Origin: Amycolatopsis circi
GTDB taxonomy: Bacteria > Actinomycetota > Actinomycetes > Mycobacteriales > Pseudonocardiaceae
DNA length: 64,000 nt
Reading direction: 5' to 3'
Assembly: GCF_003385235.1 (NCBI RefSeq)
Contig: NZ_PQIA01000026.1
Coordinates: 21,494-85,493 of the forward strand
Below the pieces are notes generated by a model. It made no database searches. It saw only the letters and a program-made list of their open reading frames with translations, and was not told the origin of the DNA. Below, piece by piece: positions 1 through 7,642 of the stretch (positions are counted from its first letter, which is position 1; each line of letters begins with the position of its first letter). A program made the position numbers and the translations under genes.

Positions 1-417
1 GCGGAATTTCTCCAGCAGGCGGCCGGTGATCCGCGGGGAGACCACGGCGTTTCCGGCGGCCACGGTGCGGATCGCGGCTAGCAGTTCTTCGGGCCGGGTG
101 TTCTTGAGCAGGAAGCCGGAGGCTCCGGCTTTGAGCCCGGCGAAGGCGTACTCGTCCAGGTCGAAGGTGGTGAGGATCAGGACTCTCGTCCGCGGACAGT
201 CCTGGAGGATCTGCCGGGTCGCCTCGATTCCGTCGGTCCTCGGCATGCGGACGTCCATGAGGACGACGTCGGGACGCAGGTCGGTGGCGAGGCGGATGGC
301 GTCGGCGCCGTCCGTGGCTTCGCCGACCGGTTCGAGGTCCGGCTCGGCGTCCAGAACCATGCTGAATGCCATGCGCAGCAACGCTTCGTCGTCGGCGATC
401 AGGACGCGGATCGTCAT
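1..417 (-). CDS. NarL/LuxR-type response regulator (N-terminal part; cut by window start)
   Basis: The visible 139 residues are a receiver domain: the acidic pocket lies near residues 9-10, the phosphoacceptor is Asp55 in 'VVLMDVRMP', the conserved Thr is in 'LILTTFD', and the Lys is in 'FLLKNT'. The output domain lies beyond base 1; a LuxR-type HTH is expected from family, not seen. The ATG overlaps the kinase stop in an ATGA junction (414-417), so it is translationally coupled to the sensor kinase upstream. The ligand or stress sensed is unknown. Confidence 0.9.
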   Translation of the reverse strand, partial: MTIRVLIADDEALLRMAFSMVLDAEPDLEPVGEATDGADAIRLATDLRPDVVLMDVRMPRTDGIEATRQILQDCPRTRVLILTTFDLDEYAFAGLKAGASGFLLKNTRPEELLAAIRTVAAGNAVVSPRITGRLLEKFR

Positions 418-1520
418 GCGGACTCCGCTGAGGCACCGAAGACCAGTCGGGTGTGCACTCGCCAGCCGCCGCCGGGAAGCGGTCCGGCCAGCACCGTTCC
501 CCCGTAGGCGGCCACGCGCTCGCGCATGCCGGTGATTCCGTTGCCAGCACGGGTGATCTGGGCTGCCGACGGGCCGGTGTCAGTGACGTCCACGGTGACG
601 GTCTCGGCGGCGCATTCGATCCGGACCTTCGCGCGGGTTCCGGCTGGGGTGTGTTTGAGAGTGTTGGTCAAGGCTTCCTGGACCAGACGGTAGACGGTCA
701 GTTGCGCGGTCGCGGGGATGTGCGGATAGCGGCCGTCGAGGTCGAGTTCGGTCTGGAGCCCGGCGGCGCACATCTGTCCGGCGAGGGTCTCCAGTTGCGC
801 GATGCCGGGCAGCGGGTGGCGCGCCGCGTCCGGTTCGCCGGTGCGCAGGACTCCGAGCGAACGCCGCATGTCGGTCAGCGCCTGCCTGCCGGTTTCGGAG
901 ACCTGGAGCATCGCCGCGGTGGCTTTGTCTGGAGACCGACGCTGCGCGGAGACGGCGGCATCGGTGAGCGCGACCATGACGGACAGGTTGTGGGTGACGA
1001 TGTCGTGCATCTCCCTGGTGATCCGGGCCCGTTCCTCGGCAACGGCCCGTTCCCGCAGGGCTTCCAGGTAGGCGCGCGCGGTCCGGTTGTTCACCCCGAG
1101 GACGGCCGCGGCGACGACCATCGCGGTGAGCGCGGTGAACGGGGTCAGGAACGCACCGTCGCCCGTCCAGCGCAGGCAGGCGAGGACGGCCCCGATCTCC
1201 ACCACGACGACAGCGACGAAGGTGACGCGCTTGCCCGAATTCGCGGCCACTGTGTAGAGAGCCACCAGCAGTGCGATGTCCGCGGGCAGTTGCACGCCCA
1301 CCATCCACTGGACTGCCGCTGCGGTCGTCACCGCACCGAACACCGTCAGCGGGGCATGGCGCCGCCACACCAACGGGACCGCGAGCCCGGCGGTGAGCGC
1401 GGCGGCCACCGGCAACTCCGCAGGCGCCCACATGGTCAAGACGTGGAGGAGGAGAAGCGCGGGCAGCAGCGAGTCCCACGCTGTCGGCGGCAGCCGGGAC
1501 GCCCAGCGCCGCTCGGTCAT
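414..1520 (-). CDS. Two-component sensor histidine kinase (HisKA_3/NarX-like)
   Basis: This 368-residue protein has four or five hydrophobic N-terminal segments (about residues 19-140), then a HisKA_3 dimerisation region with the phosphorylated His172 in 'REMHDIVTHN'. A C-terminal HATPase_c domain follows, with an N box in 'VQEALTNTLKH' and a G box near 'GNGITGMRERV'. The ATG at 1520 was chosen because the upstream extension (to 1556) starts in a non-conserved stretch before 'MTERRW'. It pairs with the response regulator that overlaps its stop. No extracytoplasmic sensing domain is evident, as in many small actinobacterial kinases that sense through the membrane. Confidence 0.92.
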   Translation of the reverse strand: MTERRWASRLPPTAWDSLLPALLLLHVLTMWAPAELPVAAALTAGLAVPLVWRRHAPLTVFGAVTTAAAVQWMVGVQLPADIALLVALYTVAANSGKRVTFVAVVVVEIGAVLACLRWTGDGAFLTPFTALTAMVVAAAVLGVNNRTARAYLEALRERAVAEERARITREMHDIVTHNLSVMVALTDAAVSAQRRSPDKATAAMLQVSETGRQALTDMRRSLGVLRTGEPDAARHPLPGIAQLETLAGQMCAAGLQTELDLDGRYPHIPATAQLTVYRLVQEALTNTLKHTPAGTRAKVRIECAAETVTVDVTDTGPSAAQITRAGNGITGMRERVAAYGGTVLAGPLPGGGWRVHTRLVFGASAESA

Positions 1521-1732
1521 CACCCGGCAAGCGTAGGCCGACGGCCCGCCGCGCACATGAGCCCGGAGTCTGACTGTGGTGAGCCGGATTGCGACCGCAG
1601 CAGGAGTCCCGATACCTCCTGTAGTCGTAGTCCGGCCGGTGGTCCGGGGTGCTCGATTGCCACTGGAGACGGCACGGGAATCGCGCCCGGAGAGCGATGT
1701 GGCCGCACGGGTCCGGCACCGAATATGGCGAC

Positions 1733-3142
1733 ATGAACTTGTCCCCGCTGGAAATCCTGACTTTGCTCGGCGCCGTCGCGCTGGTGGTAGCGCGCTGGCT
1801 GCCCGCCGCGGCCCGCCCGCGCGTCACCATCGCGGCCGGGGCGGTGTTCCTGCTGTCCGCTCTCGTGCTTTGCGTGACCGGGATCCGCTGGCAACTGCTG
1901 CCGGTGCTGGCCAGCGGTGCGATCGCGGCGCCGTTCGCCTTCTCCCCGCTCGTCCGAAGCCGTACTCGGCGGGCCCGCTGGTGGCTGGCGCTGCCGGGAT
2001 CGGTGGCCTGCGTCGGCCTGATAGTCACGGCCCCTGTCACGGCGTGGGCCTTTCCCGTCCCCGTCTTCCCGACGCCCTCCGGCAACTTCGCGGTCGGCAC
2101 CCGAGTGCTGCAGTGGACCGACCCGGACCGCCCGGAAACCTTCACAGCCGACCCGCGAGACCGGCGCACGATCGTCGCCCAGCTCTGGTACCCCGCGCAG
2201 AACAGCCCGGCCGGCGCACCGCGTGCCCAGTACCTCGGACGCACAGAAGACGAAGCTCGCACCGTCTCCCAAGCACTCGCCCAGGGAGTCGGCCTGCCGG
2301 GCTTCCTGTTCGACGGTGTCCCCCGCGCCCGCACCCACGCGATCCCCGACGCCCCGGTGGCCGCCGAGGGCGGACGATTTCCGATCGTGCTGTTCTCGCC
2401 AGGGTCCAGCGGAGTGCGCACCCAGAACACCGCATGGGCGGAGGAAATCGCCAGCCACGGCTACGTAGTCGCAGCGCTGGACCATCCGTACGACTCCGCC
2501 GCCGTCGTGCTCGCCGACGGCCGGACGATCACCTCCGCGACCGTTTCCACCGGCGATCGGAACGAGGACGACCGGCTGGCCGACCAATGGACGTCGATCC
2601 GCGCCGCCGACCTCAGCTTCGCGCTGACCCGCCTGGAAAGGCTCGATGCCGACCCATTGACCGGACGCCTGGACACCGGCCGGGTCGCCGCGACCGGCCA
2701 CTCCATGGGCGGTGCCGCCGCCCTGCAGGCAGCCAGGCGGGACCACCGGTTCGACGCCGTCATCGACCTGGACGGCTTCCCTCACGGCCCCCTGTCGCCT
2801 GCCCTCGGCCAGCCGACGCTCGCGTTCACCCAGGCCATTACCCCGGCTACCGACCCGCGTTACCCGTCTCAGCTCGCCGAGGTGCTTGCGCGCGGCACGG
2901 CGACGAACTACCGGCTCACCATTCCCGGTGCCGCGCACCTCACCTTCACGGACGGCCCCTTGTATCTGCCGCCGGTGCCGTCGATCGTCGGCTCGCTGGG
3001 GCGTATCGAGAGCCCGCGGGTGGTCGCTGCTGCCAGTCTGGAGTTTCTGGATTCCGTGCTGCGTAACGGATCTGGCGACTTAGCGGGCGCTTTGTCGAGC
3101 CACGGGGAACTTAAGATGTTCCCTCCTGGCAACGGCCGCTGA
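1733..3142 (+). CDS. Membrane-anchored alpha/beta hydrolase (PAF-acetylhydrolase-like)
   Basis: This 469-residue protein has about four N-terminal transmembrane helices (residues 5-105) followed by an alpha/beta-hydrolase domain. The nucleophile elbow is 'GHSMGG' with Ser324. 'IVLFSPGSSG' resembles the oxyanion strand of the platelet-activating-factor acetylhydrolase/lipase group. 'DLDGFPHG' and 'GAAHLTF' are candidates for the acid and His parts of the triad. An ester or lipid substrate is inferred from family only. The ATG at 1733 begins the first hydrophobic helix; the in-frame extension upstream is Arg/His-rich and unlikely to be translated. About 210 bases separate it from the divergent kinase, and I see no clear regulatory site there. 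Confidence 0.8.
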   Translation: MNLSPLEILTLLGAVALVVARWLPAAARPRVTIAAGAVFLLSALVLCVTGIRWQLLPVLASGAIAAPFAFSPLVRSRTRRARWWLALPGSVACVGLIVTAPVTAWAFPVPVFPTPSGNFAVGTRVLQWTDPDRPETFTADPRDRRTIVAQLWYPAQNSPAGAPRAQYLGRTEDEARTVSQALAQGVGLPGFLFDGVPRARTHAIPDAPVAAEGGRFPIVLFSPGSSGVRTQNTAWAEEIASHGYVVAALDHPYDSAAVVLADGRTITSATVSTGDRNEDDRLADQWTSIRAADLSFALTRLERLDADPLTGRLDTGRVAATGHSMGGAAALQAARRDHRFDAVIDLDGFPHGPLSPALGQPTLAFTQAITPATDPRYPSQLAEVLARGTATNYRLTIPGAAHLTFTDGPLYLPPVPSIVGSLGRIESPRVVAAASLEFLDSVLRNGSGDLAGALSSHGELKMFPPGNGR

Positions 3143-3255
3143 CCGCCTCCGATCACGCCAGCGATGAGATTGCCCGCTGAGCATGACAGAGAGCTGACCC
3201 ATCAGCTACGACGGATGGCGGTTGTCCCCCGCCCCACCAGCCGGTATTTCTACTT

Positions 3256-3269
3256 TTACAACGTTGTAA
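3256..3269. promoter_or_regulatory. Perfect 14-bp palindrome, LacI-type operator candidate
   Basis: TTACAACGTTGTAA is a perfect dyad with a central CG, the usual form of LacI/GalR operators. It lies 20 bases before the start of the glycoside hydrolase, where bound protein would block transcription. No LacI-family gene is in this window, so the regulator would act in trans. Confidence 0.5.
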
Positions 3270-3288
3270 CGAGTGGAGGCTGGTCTCC

Positions 3289-6123
3289 ATGCCGCTGAAC
3301 CGCAGACACTTCGTCGCCGGGGCCGTCGCCACTCTGCTCACCACGGCGTCCGTCGGGACCGCTGACGCCGTGCGCGGCCGGAAGCGCGGCGGTTTCTACA
3401 CGCCCAACGCCGCCCCGCTCTCCCCCACCGCGTTCCTCAAACTCCCGCCCGGTGCGGTCAAACCGAAGGGCTGGCTCGCCGGTCAACTGCGGCTCCAGCT
3501 CGACGGCCTCTGCGGCCACTACCCCGAAACGTCGCACTTCCTCGACTTCGCCACCACCGGCTGGGTCCATCCCGAGCGCGGCGGTTGGGAGGAACTGCCG
3601 TACTGGCTGCGCGGGTACGTCGACCTCGCCATCGTGACTGGGGACGGCACCGCGCTGGACTCGGCTCGGCGCTGGATCGACGCGGTCATCGCCACCCAGC
3701 AGGCGGACGGCTTCTTCGGCCCGAGCGAACTGCGCACCAGATTCCGGGGCGGGCCGCACTTCTGGCCGTACCTGCCGATGATCCAGGCGTTGCGGTCGTG
3801 GCAGGAGTACAGCGGCGACGCGCGAATCGTCCCGCTGTTGACCCGTTTCTTCCGGTACATGAACGCGCAAAGCACCGACGTGTTCGACGCGGACTGGCTG
3901 AACATGCGCTGGGGCGACGGCCTCGACAGCGTCTTCTGGCTGTTCAACCGCACCGGCGACGCGTTCCTCCTCGACCTCGCCGACAAGATCCACCGTTACG
4001 GGGCCAACTGGGTCGGCAATCTGCCGAGTCTGCACAACGTCAACGTGGCACAGGGATTCCGCGAACCAGCGCAGTACTCGCTGCGTTCCGGCGACGCGAA
4101 ACTGGTCCAAGCGTCCTATCAGGACTATGACCAGATCATGGCGGCGTACGGACAATTCGCCGGCGGCGGGTTCGCCGGAGACGAGAACGCGCGGCCCGGT
4201 TACGGCGATCCGCGGCAGGGCTTCGAAACCTGCGGAATCGTCGAGTTCATGGCGAGCCACGAATTGCTCACCCGGCTCACCGGCGACCCGATCTGGGCCG
4301 ACCGCTGCGAGGATCTCGCCTTCAACTCCCTGCCCGCCGCACTCGATCCGGCCGGGCGCGCGGTGCACTACATCACCAGTGCGAACAGCATCGATCTCGA
4401 CAATGTGCCCAAGACCGAAGGCCAGTTCCAGAACGGCTTCGCGATGCAGGCCTATCTGCCCGCCGTTGACCAGTACCGCTGCTGCCCGCACAACTACGGC
4501 ATGGGCTGGCCGTATTTCACCGAGGAACTCTGGCTGGCCACTCCGGACAACGGACTCGCCGCTTCGATGTACTCGGCGAGCAGCGTCACGGCGAAGGTCG
4601 GTGACGGCACCTCGGTGACTATCGATGAGGACACTACCTATCCGTTCTCAGAGACGATCACCTTCACCATCCGGACGCCTAAGCCGCTGAATTTTCCTTG
4701 GTATTTCCGCATTCCGGCTTGGTGCACGACTCCACAGCTCACCGTGGCCGGTGCGCCGGTCGCGGTTCCCGCCGGGCGTGCGTATGCGAAAGTCCAGCGC
4801 GTATGGCGGAACGGCGAGGTGGTCACCTTGACCCTGCCGCAGCGAACCTCCGTGCGAACCTGGCGCGCGAACCACAATTCCCTTTCGGTCGACCACGGGC
4901 CGCTGACGTATTCGCTGCAGATCGGGGAACGATACGAGCAACTCGGCGGTTCCGCGCAGTTCCCGGAGTACGCCGTACACGCGACCACGCCGTGGAACTA
5001 CGGGTTGGTCGGCGACGCTTCGGCGATGACCTTCGCCGCCACCGGCGGGCCGCTGCCAGACAATCCCTTCACTCCGGACGCCACGCCGGTCCGGATCACC
5101 GCTCCGGCGCGGAAAATTGCCGAATGGACCGCGGACGACCAGAATGTCGTGACCCCGCTGCAGCCATCACCAGCACGCAGTACGGCGGACGTCGAGTCGG
5201 TCACGCTGATCCCGATGGGCGCGGCGCGGCTGCGGATCACGTCCTTCCCGACCGCCGCACCCGACGGCACTTCATGGCTTCCCGGCGGAGGCGGCGCTGG
5301 GTTCCGGATCGTGAACTTGAACTCCGGCAAGGTTCTCGGCGTCGATCTGATGTCCACTGCAGACAGTGCGACAGTGGTGCAGTACACCGATAACGGCACC
5401 GCGGACCACGTCTGGCACCTGATCCCGAACGGTGACGGCTGGTATCGGATCCGCAACCACAACTCGGCCAAGGTGCTCGGCGTCGATCAGATGTCCACTG
5501 CGGACAGTGCCCAAGTCGTGCAGTACACGGACAACGGAACCGCAGATCACCTCTGGCGGCTCATCGACAACGGCGACGGCTGGTTCCGAGTCGTCAACCG
5601 CAACTCCGGCAAGGTCCTCGGCGTGGACCGGATGTCCACAGCGGACAGTGCCCGCGTCGTCCAGTACGCCGACAACGGGACCGCCGACCATCTGTGGCAG
5701 CTGGTGCCCGACGGCCAGGTGCGGATCGAGAACCAGAACTCGGCGAAGATCCTGGGCGTCGACCGGATGTCGACTGCCGACAGTGCCCGGGTCGTCCAGT
5801 TCGGCGACACCGGCACCGCCGATCACCTGTGGACCTTCGAGGCGGCCGGAGGATGGCTGCGGGTTCGCAACGTCAACTCGGGCAAGGTGCTCGGCGTCGA
5901 CCAGATGTCCACCGCGGACAGCGCGACAGTGGTGCAGTACGCCGACAACGGCACTCCAGACCACGACTGGCGGCTGCTCGACGACGGAAGCGGCTGGTTC
6001 CGGATCGTGAACCGCAACTCCGGCAAGGTGCTCGGAGTGGACGGAATGTCCACTGCGGACAGTGCACAGGTGGTCCAGTTCAGCGACAACGGGACCGCGG
6101 ACCATCGATGGAGGTTGCGTTAG
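3289..6123 (+). CDS. Secreted GH127-family glycoside hydrolase with six-repeat ricin-type lectin tail
   Basis: This 944-residue protein begins with a Tat-like signal ('NRRHFVAG', cleavage near residue 27). Residues about 40-650 match the GH127/DUF1680 fold (beta-L-arabinofuranosidase type). The zinc/catalytic signature is visible: 'ETC' at 313-315 and 'CC' at 398-399, matching the Glu, Cys and Cys-Cys ligands of HypBA1-type enzymes in which the first Cys of the pair is the nucleophile. Residues 671-944 are six 45-47-residue repeats ('NSGKVLGVD..STADSA..VQ'), a CBM13/RicinB lectin region that could form two beta-trefoils. It probably removes arabinofuranose from plant or mycobacterial-type glycans outside the cell. 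A good ribosome site (GGAGG, 3275-3279) precedes ATG 3289. It overlaps the opposing MarR gene by four bases. Confidence 0.9.
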   Translation: MPLNRRHFVAGAVATLLTTASVGTADAVRGRKRGGFYTPNAAPLSPTAFLKLPPGAVKPKGWLAGQLRLQLDGLCGHYPETSHFLDFATTGWVHPERGGWEELPYWLRGYVDLAIVTGDGTALDSARRWIDAVIATQQADGFFGPSELRTRFRGGPHFWPYLPMIQALRSWQEYSGDARIVPLLTRFFRYMNAQSTDVFDADWLNMRWGDGLDSVFWLFNRTGDAFLLDLADKIHRYGANWVGNLPSLHNVNVAQGFREPAQYSLRSGDAKLVQASYQDYDQIMAAYGQFAGGGFAGDENARPGYGDPRQGFETCGIVEFMASHELLTRLTGDPIWADRCEDLAFNSLPAALDPAGRAVHYITSANSIDLDNVPKTEGQFQNGFAMQAYLPAVDQYRCCPHNYGMGWPYFTEELWLATPDNGLAASMYSASSVTAKVGDGTSVTIDEDTTYPFSETITFTIRTPKPLNFPWYFRIPAWCTTPQLTVAGAPVAVPAGRAYAKVQRVWRNGEVVTLTLPQRTSVRTWRANHNSLSVDHGPLTYSLQIGERYEQLGGSAQFPEYAVHATTPWNYGLVGDASAMTFAATGGPLPDNPFTPDATPVRITAPARKIAEWTADDQNVVTPLQPSPARSTADVESVTLIPMGAARLRITSFPTAAPDGTSWLPGGGGAGFRIVNLNSGKVLGVDLMSTADSATVVQYTDNGTADHVWHLIPNGDGWYRIRNHNSAKVLGVDQMSTADSAQVVQYTDNGTADHLWRLIDNGDGWFRVVNRNSGKVLGVDRMSTADSARVVQYADNGTADHLWQLVPDGQVRIENQNSAKILGVDRMSTADSARVVQFGDTGTADHLWTFEAAGGWLRVRNVNSGKVLGVDQMSTADSATVVQYADNGTPDHDWRLLDDGSGWFRIVNRNSGKVLGVDGMSTADSAQVVQFSDNGTADHRWRLR
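5299..6120 (+). repeat. Six tandem ~138-bp coding repeats (lectin units)
   Basis: Six direct repeats encode the lectin units of the GH127 protein. The block coding for 'DxMSTADSA' is nearly identical at DNA level in all six, which suggests recent duplication or gene conversion. It is in frame throughout, so it is protein structure, not a CRISPR-like array. Confidence 0.9.
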
Positions 6124-6593
6124 GCCTGCCGCGAGGTCTTCCCGCTTTCCGCGACCCGCAGCAGCGCCTTCCCGATCACCGCCGCTTCCTCGTCGCTGAC
6201 GTGCGCCGAGAAATGCCGTTCGATGCTCTGCAGATAAACCGGCGCGGTCTTGCGCAGCGCGCGGATCCCCTCGTCGGTGATCACCGCCCAGCTGACCCGG
6301 CGGTCGTCCGGTTCCGGCCGCTTCGTCACCAGCTCGGCGCGCACCATCTCGTCGACCAGCCGGCTCACCCGCGTCCGGCTGAGCACCACCCGGTCGGCGA
6401 CCTCCGCCATCCGCAGCCCCTTCTTCCCCGCCGCGTTCAGTTCCAGCAGGACGTCGTACCAGGCCAGGGGCACGGTTCCGCCTCGTTGCACGTCGGTCTC
6501 GATGGCTCGCACCGCGGCGCTGTGCGCGAGCAGCATCGCCCGCCAGGCCTCCAAGCCAATCTTCGGGTCGCTCACCCGCCCAGTGTAGGTCAT
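6120..6593 (-). CDS. MarR-family transcriptional regulator
   Basis: A winged-helix MarR protein of about 157 residues. The recognition helix lies in 'VADRVVLSRTRVSRLVDEM', and the wing is in 'RPEPDDRRVSWAVITDEG'. The chosen ATG (6593, 'MTYTGR') sits directly beside an operator-like dyad. A start at 6608 would lie inside that dyad and is less likely. It is divergent from the rhodanese-YceI pair, with two GTGCG-N2-CGCAC sites between them, so it probably represses both directions. The inducer is unknown. Confidence 0.88.
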   Translation of the reverse strand: MTYTGRVSDPKIGLEAWRAMLLAHSAAVRAIETDVQRGGTVPLAWYDVLLELNAAGKKGLRMAEVADRVVLSRTRVSRLVDEMVRAELVTKRPEPDDRRVSWAVITDEGIRALRKTAPVYLQSIERHFSAHVSDEEAAVIGKALLRVAESGKTSRQA

Positions 6594-6596
6594 TGC

Positions 6597-6636
6597 GTGC
6601 GGGCGCACCTAATGTATAGAGTGCGTGCGTACGCAC
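6597..6636. promoter_or_regulatory. Twin MarR operators, GTGCG-N2-CGCAC
   Basis: Two copies of the same dyad lie in the 65-base divergent region: 6597-6608 (GTGCGGGCGCAC) and 6625-6636 (GTGCGTACGCAC, a perfect palindrome). They are spaced 28 bases centre to centre, close to whole helical turns. The sequence TATAGAGT between them could be a -10 element for the rhodanese gene. Binding by the adjacent MarR is inferred. Confidence 0.65.
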
Positions 6637-6658
6637 TTAAATCCTTCGAGGAGGACTG

Positions 6659-6988
6659 ATGGTCGAGCCCATCACGCGGGACGAGGTCAAGCGGCGGATC
6701 GACGCCGGATCGGCGATCGTCGTCGAAGCCCTGCCCGCCGACTATTACGCGAAAGCGCACCTGCCCGGCGCGCTCAATCTGCCGGTGGACGACGTCGAGA
6801 AGCTCGCCCCCACCCTGTTGCCGCGCAAGGATTCCGCGGTGATCGTCTACTGCGCCGACTCGCCCTGCCAGAACTCGGGCACTGTCGCGAAGCACCTTTC
6901 GGAACTCGGATACACCCAGGTATTCGACTACGACGAGGGCAAAGCCGACTGGATCGCGGCCGGACTGCCGACCGAATCCGGCAATTGA
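6659..6988 (+). CDS. Rhodanese-like domain protein
   Basis: A single rhodanese domain of 109 residues. The active-site loop starts at Cys65 ('YCADSPCQNS'), preceded by the CH2A-like strand 'AHLPGALNLP'. Such proteins carry persulfide sulfur or sense redox changes. A strong ribosome site (GAGGAGG) precedes ATG 6659. It is first in a two-gene operon with the YceI protein, 20 bases downstream, under the MarR dyads. The loop holds a second Cys (Cys70), which could allow a disulfide or polysulfide-sensing role. Confidence 0.9.
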   Translation: MVEPITRDEVKRRIDAGSAIVVEALPADYYAKAHLPGALNLPVDDVEKLAPTLLPRKDSAVIVYCADSPCQNSGTVAKHLSELGYTQVFDYDEGKADWIAAGLPTESGN

Positions 6989-7008
6989 GAGCAAAGGACT
7001 AAAGCGAC

Positions 7009-7575
7009 ATGACAGACGCAACCCGCGTGGTCGCCGGAACGGAACTTCCCGCCGCGGGGACGTGGAAGGTCGATCCCGGGCACGCCGAGGTCGGTTTCGT
7101 GGGCAGACATTTCCTGCTCACCAAGGTCCGCGGCCGGTTCACCGGCGTGGACGCCACGGTGGAAATCGGCGAGCGGATCGAGGACACCACAGTGCGCGCG
7201 GTCATCGACATGGCCACAGTGGACAGTGGAGATCAGACCCGGGACGACCATCTTCGTTCCGGCGATTTCTTCGACGTGGAACAGCACCCGCGCGCCACGT
7301 TCGAATCGGTCTCGGTCACCGCGACCGGCAGCATCGCGACCATGACCGGAAACCTGACCATCAAGGAAGTCTCGCGTCCGGTCACCCTCGCCGTGGAGTA
7401 TCTCGGGCACGCACGCGATCCGTGGGGAAACGATCGCGCGCTGTTCTCCGCGCGCGGCAAGATCAACCGCGAGGATTGGGGACTGGTCTGGAACATGGTG
7501 CTGGAATCGGGCGGCCTTCTCGTGTCGAAGGAAATCGAACTCGTCCTGGAGATCGAGGCGATCCGCTCCTCCTGA
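7009..7575 (+). CDS. YceI-family (polyisoprenoid-binding lipocalin-like) protein
   Basis: This 188-residue protein shows the YceI pattern: 'WKVDPGHAEVGF' at the N-terminus, 'GRFTGVDATVEIG', then 'HLRSGDFFDVEQHP' and 'GNLTIKEVSRPVTL'. No signal peptide is present, so it is likely cytoplasmic, as for many actinobacterial members. The family forms an eight-stranded barrel that binds isoprenoid or amphiphilic ligands. Rhodanese-YceI pairing under MarR control suggests a response to a hydrophobic or redox-active compound (inference). It ends just before a strong terminator. Confidence 0.9.
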   Translation: MTDATRVVAGTELPAAGTWKVDPGHAEVGFVGRHFLLTKVRGRFTGVDATVEIGERIEDTTVRAVIDMATVDSGDQTRDDHLRSGDFFDVEQHPRATFESVSVTATGSIATMTGNLTIKEVSRPVTLAVEYLGHARDPWGNDRALFSARGKINREDWGLVWNMVLESGGLLVSKEIELVLEIEAIRSS

Positions 7576-7591
7576 TCGAGCACCACTGAAC

Positions 7592-7623
7592 CGGCCGGGT
7601 CGGCCGCCGTGCCGACCCGGCCG
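7592..7623. terminator. Bidirectional terminator hairpin
   Basis: A perfect 13-bp G/C-rich stem (7592-7604 with 7611-7623) closes a six-base loop. It lies between the converging YceI gene and the AfsR-like gene and could serve both. A U-tract is absent, as is common in actinomycetes. Confidence 0.8.
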
Positions 7624-7642
7624 AGCGGGTCAAGTGGGTCGC

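Noticed and set aside
1521..1732. Operator between the kinase and the hydrolase
   Set aside because: No convincing dyad or promoter element could be distinguished by eye.
5299..6120. CRISPR-like regular repeats
   Set aside because: The ~138-bp units are in frame and encode lectin repeats; there is no leader, short repeat or unique spacer pattern.
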